Shown one piece after another: positions 6,856 to 15,923 of a DNA stretch of 22,680 nucleotides. A model generated the notes under the pieces. That model had not been told where the DNA came from and searched no databases. It worked only from the letters and a program-made list of their open reading frames with translations. Positions within the stretch are counted from its first letter, which is position 1; every line of letters begins with the position of its first letter. Location of the stretch: positions 1 to 22,680 of IMG/VR virus record IMGVR_UViG_3300022885_000083. One strand, given 5' to 3'. Position numbers and translations under genes: made by a program. The DNA is from a virus.

Positions 6856-8721
6856 CTACCCAATCCTCAATCTGCACTGAGCATACATCTCAGATGCTTT
6901 GTTAACTTCGTCCACCTCCGCGATGACCTCCTCGGCTTGCGCCACCGACAAGGTGTCGTCGCCGTCCACCAAGAGGTCTTCTTCGGTAAGCCCCGTCCGC
7001 TCATAGAGTTCGTTCAGCGTCTCCTGCGCGACGGCGATGTCCTCGTCTATCGCGGCGATGGGGTCGCCACCTTTGCCCGCTGCTTCGTTGATCCTGATGG
7101 TTGCTTCGTCAGCCGCGCTCGTACTCGCGAAGCGGTCGTTCTCACGTCCCAGCGTGGCCCGCGCCGCCTCGGCTTGGTCGAAGTCGCGGTTGACCTCCCA
7201 GGCCTTCGTGACCTTGAACTCTGGCGCAGCGCGGCCTCCTGACGTGCCGCCGGTCGCGTCCGTCCGCGCCCGCGCCTCTTTCATCACCCGTGAGAAGTTA
7301 GGGGCCATGTCGCGCATCTCGGCGTCGATGTCGGCCAGCTTGCGGCGCAGCGCGGCCATCTCGTTTGTGTCTGCCGGGGCTTCCTTCGTGAGAAACCGCT
7401 CGCGCTGCTCCACCAACTCAGCGAAACGCTTGTCGAGTTGTCGTATCTTCTTTGCTGACAGGCGGTACTTGGCCTCGGGGTCCAACTGGTCGAGAATGTC
7501 CGCAATTTCTTCATCCAGCGGACGTACCACGTCCTCTCGGACAGCCTCCCTGCGCGGCTCTGCCGCTTCTATCTGCTCGCGGACGCCCGCCGCTCGCCCC
7601 TCCAGCGCCTCAAACCGCCCGACAACGTCAGGGTCTATCTCCCAAGCTGTCTCACGGATGACCGGCGACACAGCCTGGGCGTCCTCGCCGGGGATGTACA
7701 CCATGCGCTCGACTTCGCGGACGGGCGTGAAAGTCCCGACAACCTCGCCTATGTCAACGTAGCGGTCATCAACCAACTGCGAAACGGACGCGCGGAGCGA
7801 CGCCTCCCGGTAGTCGTGGCCCGCGTCTTCCATCGCCTTCGACACGGCGTTTCGGATGCGGAACATGCCGTCTGCGTCAGATATAACGCCGATGCCCGAG
7901 TGCAACCCGCCGCCTAGCGCCGCGCCAAACACCACGTTGAGCAGACTGTCCATAAGGCCGTAGTCCGCTTGCTCTTGAGACGCCGCAGACAGAATTATAG
8001 GCTCCACCACCAAGGCACCCACAGCACCCTCCTTGGCCCCCACACGCGCGCGAACCGCCGCACGTCCGAGACGCCCCGACTTGGCTGCGAGCATCTGAGC
8101 CAGCCGCGCTTGGCCCACCACCGGGATGAACGCCGATGCAAGGTTGAGAGGGTCGAGCATGGTCACGCCGAGACCCACCGCGAGTTTGGCCGCGCCGGGG
8201 GCAAACCCGCCTTCGCTGCGGGCCAACACCTCGTTGATACGCATCTCGTCCTGCTTGCGCTTGATGAGTATTTCCAGCGCAATGTCGGTCGTACCCTCTT
8301 TGGGTATTGCGAGGCTGACACCAGCGCGCTCCACGCGGTCCTTGGCCTCGTCGTCAGTCAGTATCGTTGCTTTTCTGTCATACACCGTGGGGAAGAACTC
8401 CGCGCCCACATAATGCTCGCGCGACACAACGTCGCCAAATCCTGTGTCGGGGACAAGCTGGTAGTTCGCGGGGTTGTCCCTGATCTCGCGCTGGTCAACC
8501 GGGCGGCGTATCTTGCTGACCGCGAGTGCGGCCTCCGGCGTCAGTTCCTTCTGGCCCCGCGCCCGGCCCAATTCCTCGTATCGCACCAACGACATGAGGG
8601 GCGAGAAGCGCCATGCGTCCTCTGCCGTTGCCCTGAGAACAGAGGACAGGGGTGCCGTGTATTCGTCAGCGAAGGTAGACCTTCTGCGCTGCGGCGAGGG
8701 TGTGTAGATGGGTGTGGTCAT
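6856..8721 (-). CDS. Internal virion (DNA ejection) protein, gp16-like N-terminal part
   Basis: A 621-residue protein whose ATG overlaps the upstream stop as ATGA. The N-terminal third is polar with mixed helices (FSPLMSLVRYEELGRARG). About residues 185-275 are hydrophobic and glycine-rich (LAVGLGVTMLDPLNLASAFI; ALVVEPIILSAASQEQADYG; LMDSLLNVVFGAALGGGLH). The last element is a signature I recognise from podovirus internal virion/DNA-transfer proteins and is likely membrane-active. The C-terminal half is charged and coiled-coil-like (AAGVREQIEAAEPRREAVRE, VEQRERFLTKEAP). The role inferred from family and position is to be ejected with or before the DNA to make a conduit across the envelope. 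No enzymatic motif was found. It is followed with no gap by the 848-residue ejection protein. Confidence 0.75.
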   Translation of the reverse strand: MTTPIYTPSPQRRRSTFADEYTAPLSSVLRATAEDAWRFSPLMSLVRYEELGRARGQKELTPEAALAVSKIRRPVDQREIRDNPANYQLVPDTGFGDVVSREHYVGAEFFPTVYDRKATILTDDEAKDRVERAGVSLAIPKEGTTDIALEILIKRKQDEMRINEVLARSEGGFAPGAAKLAVGLGVTMLDPLNLASAFIPVVGQARLAQMLAAKSGRLGRAAVRARVGAKEGAVGALVVEPIILSAASQEQADYGLMDSLLNVVFGAALGGGLHSGIGVISDADGMFRIRNAVSKAMEDAGHDYREASLRASVSQLVDDRYVDIGEVVGTFTPVREVERMVYIPGEDAQAVSPVIRETAWEIDPDVVGRFEALEGRAAGVREQIEAAEPRREAVREDVVRPLDEEIADILDQLDPEAKYRLSAKKIRQLDKRFAELVEQRERFLTKEAPADTNEMAALRRKLADIDAEMRDMAPNFSRVMKEARARTDATGGTSGGRAAPEFKVTKAWEVNRDFDQAEAARATLGRENDRFASTSAADEATIRINEAAGKGGDPIAAIDEDIAVAQETLNELYERTGLTEEDLLVDGDDTLSVAQAEEVIAEVDEVNKASEMYAQCRLRIG

Positions 8722-11372
8722 CGTCTGTATGTTGGGATAGTGGGCAGCGGTGCTGGCGTCTCGGCACCAAGGAGGGCTTCCACTTCGGGGTCACTCGGGA
8801 CTGTGTAGGTGGGGAACTTTCGCACTGGTTTGTACGTCGGCAAGGGTTGCCCGGCAGCATCCTTCGGGTTGCTGGCGGTAGGACGTATCTGCCGCAACAC
8901 AGACCCCAAGGAAGCGTCAGGGCCAAAATTCTGAAGGTCGGGGGAACTCTCCGTGTCCAACCCTGTGAACGTCTCGGCGCTCGTCGTCAACTCCTCCCAC
9001 GACACAACGAAGGGCGCGCGGGATGGGCCTTCCAACCCGGCGACGGGGGAGAACACCTCAATCGGTTCACCCTGCTCCGACACTAGCATGAGGCCGCTCC
9101 CATCAGGAGCCGTTACCCACCGGCCGAACGCTGCCAGCGAGTTAGCTTTTTCTTCCGGCGGTAGGCCCGATGTCGGGATGATATTGTAGTTCAGCAAACT
9201 CTGCTTCACGACAGCCGCCCCGCGCTCCACCAAGGCCTCTGAGATGGGCTGGTTGTTGGTGTCGGTGCGGGGGATGCGATAGGCGTCGGTGTCTGTGGTG
9301 ACGGTGATGAAGGCGCTACCCACCAAGTCCTCATACGCCTTTTTCGCGGCGTCAGACGACGACATCCTGCGTGTGGCCGAGTAGTGTAAGGCGAGCGTGT
9401 ACACCGCGTCCTTGTATATATTTCCGGTGGCCGTCGCCCCCGATGCGTTGAACGTGACGGCGGTGTCCCCGAACACTGCGGTGACGGCGTCGTCTGTGGC
9501 CTTCTCGGCGGTTTTGCCCAGAGATGCCTCGTTGTCCTTCTGGTTGTAGATGGCTGTTGCCATGTTGAGGGCCACCGCCCCCTTGTTACCAGCACCCGCG
9601 ATGCGGGCAAGCGGGATGTGACTGCCGGTCAGCGCCTTGTCCGCGATGAGTTGCTTGTAGACGAGAGGCCAGTTCTTGCCATACGTCTCGTTGTACCCCG
9701 CCAGCAGAGAGACGAGGTTCTCCCCAGCGGTGTCGTCCTCACCAATGGCGCTCACTGCGTCGGCCACACCGTCCACTTCACGCTGCGTCAACACGCTGGG
9801 TTCGTCCACGCCCAGCCGCTCCTGGGCGGCGATGGTCGTGTCGATGTATGCGGCGCGGGCCTCGCGCTCGCCCGGTGTGCCGAGGGCAGAGTTCAATCGC
9901 TCCCCCGCGAATTGCGTAGAGGGGTCGTTGTCCAGTGCGTAGCGCGCCGGGTCAGCTTTTAGTTGCGCGGCCTTGATGCGCGCCGCCTCGGCAAACGCTT
10001 TCAGCTTGCCCACGGCTTCGTCGTGGTTCTCGGGAGTGGCGGCGTCAACCGCCGCAGCGAGAACCACCCCTCGCTGCGCCTCATCTGCTTCACTCATGTT
10101 TGGGCCGGCTTGTCGAGCAGCCCCCAGCGTCTCTGCGACACCCAAAGACTTGTGCATCCGGTTCCGGTCATCGACGTTCAGTATCGTGCTGTCTATCTCC
10201 GCATGGGTGGATGCCACCGTCTCCGGTGGGTACTTACCGTCAGCGATGGTCGCGAGGATAGCGGGCATACGCTTGACTAACTCGTCCTGCGCGTGAGAGC
10301 GCCCGACCCGCTCGCGCCGTAACGCCTGTAGCTGGCCCAACTCGACATTGTCGTTGCCGGGGATGTCCAGCGCCGCGAGCAGCGAGGCTTCCAGCGCCTC
10401 CATAGCAGCCGGTGTCTCGTTAACCAACAGGTCCGCAAAAGCGCCGACCGCCTCGCCCCGCTCAAAATCCCGACGCGCTAACCCTCGCTTACGAGCGTCC
10501 GTCATGGCGTCTATGTCGGCACTCGTCACACCATTGCCCGCGAAACCCCGCACTCTGAGATTGGCGTGGTCCCCCACCGCGTTGGCTATGTCGGTATCGC
10601 GCTGGCGCAGAAACAGATCGTGGGATGCGTCAATCTTGTTCAGCGCGCTGGCGTAGGTGTCGGCGTCCATCTGGCCTTGCAAGTCCGACAGATCGCCCTT
10701 GACCGCCATGACCGCCTCGGGCGTGTCAGCGGCGCGGAGCAGGGATTGAAAGTGGGCGTCTGCCGCGTTATTGCGCCAATCGTTCAGCGCGACCTGTTGC
10801 ACGTCCCCCTGCATACCGGCTGCGACAATCAGCGACGTGCCAGAGTTCAGACCGTCTTTGTAAGCTACAGACCCATCGCCTATCTGGTTGCGAACCGTAC
10901 CCAGCCCAACCTCTACGTCCTCGCGCACCTTCTTGGCGGTGGAGACAGCCTCGAACCGCATGGACGCTGACACTTGGCCCGCGCGTCCCCGCGCCAGCCC
11001 CAAGTCCAAACGTCCTTGGTTCTCCGGTGACACATTCGTGAAGTTTTCTTTGAAACCCTCGGACCAACGCTCGTACTCAGATCGCATGGCCTCTGTGTGT
11101 CCAGCGGCACCGGGCTGTGCGTCCTTCTCCAACCCAAGCCGGAACTCATCCATCTCAAGCCCGCCGTCGATCAGAGCCTTCTCAATTGCTACCGCATCAC
11201 GCTTGTCGCCTACAGCCTTAATTCTGGCCCCAACGTCCTCGGCGGTGTTCGCCAGGTCTGCGCCCGCCTTGGCGAGTGCGCTGCCGCCACCGAACGCTTC
11301 CGCTGTGGCACTGATAACGCTCTGCCCCGCAGAGGACTGCGCCTGTCGGGTGTACTGTGTGAGTTTTGGCAT
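8718..11372 (-). CDS. Internal virion (DNA ejection) protein, gp15-like by position
   Basis: An 884-residue, soluble, largely helical protein, MPKLTQYTRQAQSSAGQ at the start. A strong GAGGA ribosome binding site lies about 8 bases before the ATG, and the gap to the upstream gp14-like gene is 11 bases. The N-terminal 150 residues contain a Gly/Ala-rich segment and a helical region (EMDEFRLGLEKD, SEGFKENFTNVSPENQGR) of a type common in podovirus internal proteins. The rest is many Ala-rich helices with no recognised catalytic motif, no signal peptide and no membrane span. Length and order (gp13-like, gp14-like, this gene, then two gp16-like genes) match the T7 ejection-protein order, so a gp15-like part of the core stack and periplasmic channel is the best guess. 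Sequence similarity to T7 gp15 itself is not evident by eye. Confidence 0.75.
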   Translation of the reverse strand: MPKLTQYTRQAQSSAGQSVISATAEAFGGGSALAKAGADLANTAEDVGARIKAVGDKRDAVAIEKALIDGGLEMDEFRLGLEKDAQPGAAGHTEAMRSEYERWSEGFKENFTNVSPENQGRLDLGLARGRAGQVSASMRFEAVSTAKKVREDVEVGLGTVRNQIGDGSVAYKDGLNSGTSLIVAAGMQGDVQQVALNDWRNNAADAHFQSLLRAADTPEAVMAVKGDLSDLQGQMDADTYASALNKIDASHDLFLRQRDTDIANAVGDHANLRVRGFAGNGVTSADIDAMTDARKRGLARRDFERGEAVGAFADLLVNETPAAMEALEASLLAALDIPGNDNVELGQLQALRRERVGRSHAQDELVKRMPAILATIADGKYPPETVASTHAEIDSTILNVDDRNRMHKSLGVAETLGAARQAGPNMSEADEAQRGVVLAAAVDAATPENHDEAVGKLKAFAEAARIKAAQLKADPARYALDNDPSTQFAGERLNSALGTPGEREARAAYIDTTIAAQERLGVDEPSVLTQREVDGVADAVSAIGEDDTAGENLVSLLAGYNETYGKNWPLVYKQLIADKALTGSHIPLARIAGAGNKGAVALNMATAIYNQKDNEASLGKTAEKATDDAVTAVFGDTAVTFNASGATATGNIYKDAVYTLALHYSATRRMSSSDAAKKAYEDLVGSAFITVTTDTDAYRIPRTDTNNQPISEALVERGAAVVKQSLLNYNIIPTSGLPPEEKANSLAAFGRWVTAPDGSGLMLVSEQGEPIEVFSPVAGLEGPSRAPFVVSWEELTTSAETFTGLDTESSPDLQNFGPDASLGSVLRQIRPTASNPKDAAGQPLPTYKPVRKFPTYTVPSDPEVEALLGAETPAPLPTIPTYRR

Positions 11373-11383
11373 CTAGGCTTCCT

Positions 11384-11893
11384 CTACGCTACTGCGGGTG
11401 GGGTGCCGCCCGCGAACGGGTTGACGCCGGTGTATTTGGGTTCGCTGTCAAAAGCGCCCGACCCGTACAGCGAAGCGCCGCCCTTGAGCAGCGCGCCAGC
11501 CGCGCCCATGTAGCCCGCGCGCTGTGCGCTCTTACCCTGCGCTGTCAGAAGCCCTGCGCTGGCCTCTAGGCCGGAGGCTTGCAGTTCGCCTTGGTGGATA
11601 ATCGTCAGGCGGTCGAGTTCTTCCTCAATCGCGTTGTCTTCGAGTAGGTCGAACGCCGACCCGCCATAGGTTCCCGACGCCGCAGAGTTCGCCCGGTTTG
11701 TTCCAGCCCGCAGACGCGCCTCGCGCTCCTGCCGTTTGGCGTTGGCCGCAGCGTTCTGCCGCGACGCTACAGCGTTGTTATTTGCCACCTGTGCGTTGAA
11801 CTTCGCCGCGCCCTTTGCTGCGTTTCCCTGCTGGATAGCGCCCACAGCCGATATGGCTGCGCCAGCGATCATCGCAATTTCAACGCCGGTCAT
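11384..11893 (-). CDS. Internal virion protein, gp14-like (outer-membrane pore candidate)
   Basis: A 169-residue protein. The N-terminus carries a hydrophobic, small-residue helix (EIAMIAGAAISAVGAI, about 4-19), followed by a long basic and alanine-rich helix (ANAKRQEREARLRAGTNRA). The sequence GGSAFDLLEDNAIEEELDRL around the middle is a pattern typical of gp14-like phage internal virion proteins, with GSALDLL-type motifs followed by E-x-x-x-D. ATG at 11893 overlaps the upstream stop as ATGA and has a GAGGG ribosome binding site; the in-frame upstream extension was rejected. In T7, gp14 inserts in the outer membrane at the start of injection. That role is inferred from gene order, size and the N-terminal helix plus repeat pattern. 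Confidence 0.8.
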   Translation of the reverse strand: MTGVEIAMIAGAAISAVGAIQQGNAAKGAAKFNAQVANNNAVASRQNAAANAKRQEREARLRAGTNRANSAASGTYGGSAFDLLEDNAIEEELDRLTIIHQGELQASGLEASAGLLTAQGKSAQRAGYMGAAGALLKGGASLYGSGAFDSEPKYTGVNPFAGGTPPAVA

Positions 11894-12318
11894 CGCACCC
11901 TCGCATACAACGCGCAAGCGCCGCCGTCAGGGCGGTACGCCTCCATGCGCGGTGCTTCCATCGCAAAACCCAACAGCTCAGCCCACCTATGTCCTGCCTC
12001 AAAATCGCAGTCTACTGTCATCTCAATCCGCTTGATGTAGCAGTTGTCCAAACGGTTCTGCACCGCACGGTGTACGGCGACAAACTTGCTCCCCGTCGCA
12101 TGGACGGAGATGTAACTCCACGCCAGCGCCCGACCGGGCCACAGCGGGATGATACCCGCGCAGCCTAGCACAACCCCGTCATCAACGCATGAGTGCGTCC
12201 AGTCAGGGCGCTCAAGCGCCACGGCCTCTGCTTCGGTCATATACTTGGCGAGGTATTGCTGCTCGTCCTGCATGTCGATCTGCATCAGGTGCGCTGCTTT
12301 GAAGTCTACCACGTCCAT
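11890..12318 (-). CDS. gp13-like internal virion protein with acetyltransferase (GNAT)-like fold
   Basis: A 142-residue protein starting MDVVDFKAAHLMQ. The AGGA site at 12327-12330, 8 bases upstream, fixes the start at 12318, one base after the nozzle stop, rather than an in-frame ATG at 12336. GVVLGCAGIIPLWPGRALAW and the final part, GHRWAELLGFAMEAP then YRPDGGACALYARV, match the small family related to T7 gp13 that sits between nozzle and gp14 genes in podoviruses and has a GNAT-like fold. The classic acetyl-CoA loop (Q/R-x-x-G-x-G/A) is not evident, so it may be structural rather than catalytic. Its product is likely needed for virion maturation or entry, inferred from T7. Confidence 0.8.
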   Translation of the reverse strand: MDVVDFKAAHLMQIDMQDEQQYLAKYMTEAEAVALERPDWTHSCVDDGVVLGCAGIIPLWPGRALAWSYISVHATGSKFVAVHRAVQNRLDNCYIKRIEMTVDCDFEAGHRWAELLGFAMEAPRMEAYRPDGGACALYARVR

Positions 12319-12319
12319 G

Positions 12320-14620
12320 CTATCGGTCCTGCACATGAAGCTGCGGCATGATTGCCTGGATGGTCATGGGGAGCGGCTGATCCTGCCGAATGAAGATGCG
12401 CTCATTCGTCCCGTAGTCGCCGTCCCACTCAATCTCAAAGTCGCCCTGGAACAGGGACACCGCTGTATCCATAGGATCGCCGCCTTCGCGAAGAACGATG
12501 GGGTCGAGGTCGTCGCTGGTGGGGCCGAACTTCCCGCCCAAGGTCTCGAAGAAACGAACAAACACGCGATGGATGCGCTCTGTCTTGCCCTGCGATGTGC
12601 CCTCGCGGCGGCCCTCAAGCGGCTGTCGCAGCGTCTCGAAGTCGGAGTTATATGCTAGGCCCACTTGAGCCTCAGAGGTCTCCCGGTCGAGCGTGATGGC
12701 TCCTGACGCCACTGTCTTGCGGGGGTGGGCAGACCCCTCGGCCAGAACGGCAACCTCTTGCCCTTCCAGATGGGTCAGGCCGGTCACGGTCATCACACGC
12801 TCGCGGACCTCGCCAGCCGTCTCATATGCCGTGAACCCAGAGGTGTTGATGGCGTTGCCGTCGCGGTCGTTCAACTCGAATGTCGTCGCGGCGACGTTCG
12901 CCACCACATAAACCTTCCGGTTTACTTCGGTCATACCCTGCACGTTCTTGATGCGGATCACATCACCGTTGGAGAAGCCGTGTGCGCCGTCTGTCGAGAC
13001 AACGCCGGGGCTTGCTGCCGTGATGCCGGTAATGGTCTTGGGGTCGTCAAGTGTCAGGCCGCTATCCACGAAAAAGGCTTCTTCAGGGTCGTTGGCGCTG
13101 TCCCACATAGGCTTCAAATACTCGATATACCGCTTGGTGCCGCCGTCGATGTAGCGGTTCACAATCATGTACAACTCGTCGGACAGGCCGTCAGGTGCCG
13201 GGATGACCGACACGCTCTCGACCTTCGCTGGCGTAGCGCCGTAGGCGTCGCTGAACCCCCCAACAACATGCCGGTGGAACCCGAGTATCTTCTGGTCGCG
13301 GTCGTAGGTCAGGCCAATGAGAGAACCGTCTGTCAGGCACATCCACACGATAGCCTGTGGCTCTGCTTGGAACGCCATCTCCACCACGCCGGTCTTGGTG
13401 ATATGCTCTGCCACAAGCGTCATGTCAGGCGCGCGGAAGCCGTCGTCCTCGAACACATAGGACATCTCACGCAGCTTTTGCAGGGCGCGCTGGACGAAGA
13501 TGACGGCGCGGCCCACCCGAACAGGTGAGATGTTCGCGCTGCCGAAGGTCGATGAACGCGCGGCCTGGATGTTGGATGGTGTCAGAACACCGCCGTTGTC
13601 ATTAGGCCGCACGATCCACTCGCCGCCCACCGTCCCGACAGCCAAGCCCTTCTCCTCGTCGGATAGCCAGAAGATAGAGTTTACGTTGTCCGCCGACAGC
13701 GATGTTGACACCGCGAGGTCGTCGGCCACGGTCCCATCAGGATCGGTCGGCGCAAAGTTCTCAAAATCGCTGCTCACGCTCATGTCGATGCGCTGCGGGA
13801 AGTCGGTCGGCCCCGCAAAGCAGAGACGGTTTTGATGGAACGTCACGGCGGCGGGGTAGCCGGTCGTGTCGGACCAAACCCCGAGACGCCAAGCGTCCGT
13901 GGCGGTGGTGGCTGACGCATCTGGCCCCGAAATAGTCGCCGTAACAGACGTTGTGCTTGCGCGAGCTGTGACGGTCAGCCACGTCCAGTTTGTCGCAGCA
14001 TCCTGCCAACGGATCGTGCGCCCGATGTCGGTGGTCTGAAATCCGGTGTCGTTGTTGATGCCGGTCACAGCAGACGCCGTCACCGTCACCGAGCCGGTCG
14101 TGCCGCTCAAGCCGAGCGTGGTCGTGGTCGCGTTGGTGCTGAGGAAAGGGCCGTCTGAAAATTCAATGGTCGTGATGCTCCACGACGTATCCGACGCGCG
14201 CTCAATCTTACGGGGCGGGTAACTCGGGTGCGTGATGTACAGCACGTCCGCCGACTGCGCGAACTTGAGTTGGAACAGGTCGGCCTCGGCGTAGGTCGTC
14301 ACGACCTCAACCGGGGAACCGCCGCTCTCAATCTGCCCACGGTCCTTGACGAACCGGATGTAGAGGTTGCCGAACTCAATCTGGTAGGCTTGCTCCGTCG
14401 AGAACTCGAACCGAACAAGCCGAGACTTCTCGCTGCTGGTTTCACACTCCACGATATGTGCTGTGCCGGGTCGGCGTTCGACCGGCCCTTGCAGCAGCGG
14501 GATGAAGTTCTTGCACGTCCGCAACCCCGTCTGGTACTTGTCGAGGTCCGGTCGCCCATACACCAACGGCGACACTTCGCCGCCGTTGAAATTGCTTTGT
14601 ATGGGGGAGATTTTTGCCAT
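12320..14620 (-). CDS. Tail nozzle protein, T7 gp12-like (tail tubular protein B)
   Basis: A 766-residue protein beginning MAKISPIQSNFNGGEVSPL, then YGRPDLDKYQTGLRTCKNFI and GPVERRPGT. This is the standard opening of podovirus tail tubular protein B/nozzle proteins (N-F-x-x-G-E-x-S-P, G-R-x-D, K-Y, G, N-x-x-P, G-x-x-x-R-R-P-G-T). It forms the distal tube of the short tail, below the adaptor ring. Its length is close to the usual 750-850 residues. The ATG at 14620 shares one base with the adaptor stop (TAATG); an in-frame TTG at 14641 was rejected because the overlap arrangement is better. A stretch ITGITAASPGVVSTDGAHGF inside is a typical surface beta module of this family. Confidence 0.95.
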   Translation of the reverse strand: MAKISPIQSNFNGGEVSPLVYGRPDLDKYQTGLRTCKNFIPLLQGPVERRPGTAHIVECETSSEKSRLVRFEFSTEQAYQIEFGNLYIRFVKDRGQIESGGSPVEVVTTYAEADLFQLKFAQSADVLYITHPSYPPRKIERASDTSWSITTIEFSDGPFLSTNATTTTLGLSGTTGSVTVTASAVTGINNDTGFQTTDIGRTIRWQDAATNWTWLTVTARASTTSVTATISGPDASATTATDAWRLGVWSDTTGYPAAVTFHQNRLCFAGPTDFPQRIDMSVSSDFENFAPTDPDGTVADDLAVSTSLSADNVNSIFWLSDEEKGLAVGTVGGEWIVRPNDNGGVLTPSNIQAARSSTFGSANISPVRVGRAVIFVQRALQKLREMSYVFEDDGFRAPDMTLVAEHITKTGVVEMAFQAEPQAIVWMCLTDGSLIGLTYDRDQKILGFHRHVVGGFSDAYGATPAKVESVSVIPAPDGLSDELYMIVNRYIDGGTKRYIEYLKPMWDSANDPEEAFFVDSGLTLDDPKTITGITAASPGVVSTDGAHGFSNGDVIRIKNVQGMTEVNRKVYVVANVAATTFELNDRDGNAINTSGFTAYETAGEVRERVMTVTGLTHLEGQEVAVLAEGSAHPRKTVASGAITLDRETSEAQVGLAYNSDFETLRQPLEGRREGTSQGKTERIHRVFVRFFETLGGKFGPTSDDLDPIVLREGGDPMDTAVSLFQGDFEIEWDGDYGTNERIFIRQDQPLPMTIQAIMPQLHVQDR

Positions 14621-15195
14621 TAGTAGCGGGCCGTGACCCAAGGGTCTTCGGGAGCCTGTTGCGGCGGGCGCTCAAAAGCGTTGATACGCCGCGCCTCAGA
14701 GCGAGCCTCTGTGTACAAGGTCTGCGCGGCCTGTATCTTGGCGTTCGACTGCGTGATCTTCTCCGCCAGGTCACGCGCAATGCGCGCCACCAACAGATCG
14801 GTGAACAGTTGGTCGAAGGCTTCTGGGTCGGTGATCTGCGCGATGTAGGTGATCGGCAGCGGTGCGCTGTCGTTCGTCAGGATGTTGCCTGCCTCAATTT
14901 GCAGATCGTCCTGGTTTGTCAGCCCGAGCCGACCGTTATTCGACATCAGCCGGAGGAAGTCTGCTGGGAGCGGAAAGGCGCGGGCGTATTCGAAGGCCGG
15001 GGCCGTCGAGGACGCCGCCAGCGACGCGCGTTTGCGGGCGAAGTTCCATGGGTGCGCCCTTAATTCACTGTCACGCGCATGTGCGTAGGTACGGTTGCAC
15101 GCACGCGCATTTGTGCTGTCGTCGGTCAGTGCCGTGATACTCTTGGCACCGAGACGCTGCAACGCGAGATTGCAGATATCAACTTCCGAAGCCAT
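14620..15195 (-). CDS. Head-tail adaptor, T7 gp11-like (tail tubular protein A)
   Basis: A 191-residue protein with the family signature at the N-terminus: EVDICNLALQRLGAKSITAL, then ACNRTYAHARDSELRAHPWN and FARKRASLA (C-N-x-A-L-x-x-L-G; R-D-x-x-L-x-x-H-P-W-N-F-A). This ring protein binds beneath the portal and connects it to the nozzle. Length is normal for the family (180-210 residues). Start at 15195 follows a GGGGG stretch by about 5 bases and an 11-base gap. The stop shares a base with the nozzle start, suggesting coupled translation of the two tail ring proteins. Confidence 0.93.
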   Translation of the reverse strand: MASEVDICNLALQRLGAKSITALTDDSTNARACNRTYAHARDSELRAHPWNFARKRASLAASSTAPAFEYARAFPLPADFLRLMSNNGRLGLTNQDDLQIEAGNILTNDSAPLPITYIAQITDPEAFDQLFTDLLVARIARDLAEKITQSNAKIQAAQTLYTEARSEARRINAFERPPQQAPEDPWVTARY

Positions 15196-15206
15196 GACGG
15201 CCCCCG

Positions 15207-15407
15207 CTAGTTGATGACGACTTGGTTCGCCGCGATCAGGGACGCGAGGTCTTTGAGCGACTGCACGACCTTGTCGCGGTCGGCGCTCTCGGCGATGTCA
15301 ACGATGACTTCCCCAGCACCAGCGGACCCCGCATCGGACCCCGCGACCGAAGTGGCCGAGTTCAAATCAAAGTCCGCGATTGTCAGCGTGTAGGTACGAT
15401 TAGCCAT
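15207..15407 (-). CDS. Small unrecognised protein downstream of the capsid genes
   Basis: A 66-residue protein (starts MANRTYTLTIADFDLNSATS, ends LASLIAANQVVIN). It has a short beta-like N-terminus, a Gly/Ala/Ser-rich stretch, and a C-terminal helix with D-K-V-V-Q-S-L-K-D-L. A GGAAGG ribosome binding site lies 9 bases upstream of the ATG. It is the first gene after the strong hairpin that follows the decoration-like gene, and precedes the tail adaptor by 11 bases. No family is recognised. Small proteins in this place in podoviruses may be minor head or head-completion proteins; that is only positional inference. Confidence 0.65.
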   Translation of the reverse strand: MANRTYTLTIADFDLNSATSVAGSDAGSAGAGEVIVDIAESADRDKVVQSLKDLASLIAANQVVIN

Positions 15408-15433
15408 TCAGGTAGTCCTTCCAAAAGAGTGAG

Positions 15434-15457
15434 TGGGGGAGGCGCTGGCCTCCCCCA
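15434..15457 (-). terminator. Strong hairpin after the decoration-like gene
   Basis: A perfect 10-bp inverted repeat, TGGGGGAGGC (15434-15443) and GCCTCCCCCA (15448-15457), with a 4-base loop. It begins 4 bases beyond the stop of the decoration-like gene. On the minus strand the stem is followed by CTCACTCTTTTGG, which is T-rich but not a perfect U-run, so this could be a rho-independent terminator of partial efficiency or an mRNA 3'-end stabiliser. T7 has a partial terminator in the equivalent place after its capsid gene. The hairpin is directly seen; the function is inferred. Confidence 0.65.
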
Positions 15458-15461
15458 AACA

Positions 15462-15920
15462 TCAATCAATCACCCAAGTACATGCGAGTGAAATCGTGCC
15501 TGTGCCGTTAGCACCGGCCAGCGACACCGTGATCGGTACACCAGTGCCGTCAGCGTCACAGACTGAGTACCGACCCAGAGCCTCGGTCAGTGCCGCGCCC
15601 GTAACCGCGACGCCGGTTGAGGCAGCAGCGGCCTTGTACTCGTCCACATCCGCAGCCTGGGCAGTGCCGTCAGCTTTGGTGTGAGCCGCGTAACCAACCG
15701 ACAAGGTCGTGGACGAGCCGAGTGCGGCGTGGGCCACTTCCATTGTCAAGATACGCGCGCCGTTGGGGAGGTTGAACATCTGGATGTCCGACTGCTCCGC
15801 ATCAGCAACGTAGTTGGCGTAAGACGAACGAACGCGACCGGCATTTTCGTTGGTCTTGATTTTTGTCGTGGGGGTGTCCTGATCCCACTTGGTCTTCTGG
15901 ACTGAGTAAACAGTACCCAT
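15462..15920 (-). CDS. Probable head decoration protein
   Basis: A 152-residue protein starting MGTVYSVQKTKWDQDTP. The middle region (GRVRSSYANYV, FNLPNGARILTMEVAHAAL) and the threonine/alanine-rich C-terminal half (SLAGANGTGTISLACTWVID) suggest a compact beta-rich fold. It starts 3 bases after the capsid stop with a GGAGG ribosome binding site 8 bases upstream, and its end is followed at once by the strong hairpin. Thus it is probably made at high level together with the capsid protein. Small proteins paired with podovirus capsid genes this way are commonly decoration (cement) proteins; some are minor head proteins. No family signature was recognised, so the call is contextual. Confidence 0.65.
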   Translation of the reverse strand: MGTVYSVQKTKWDQDTPTTKIKTNENAGRVRSSYANYVADAEQSDIQMFNLPNGARILTMEVAHAALGSSTTLSVGYAAHTKADGTAQAADVDEYKAAAASTGVAVTGAALTEALGRYSVCDADGTGVPITVSLAGANGTGTISLACTWVID

Positions 15921-15923
15921 GGT

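Noticed and set aside
14621-14641. N-terminal extension of the nozzle protein from TTG 14641
   Set aside because: The family begins at MAKISPIQ..., and the ATG at 14620 forms a TAATG junction with the adaptor stop.
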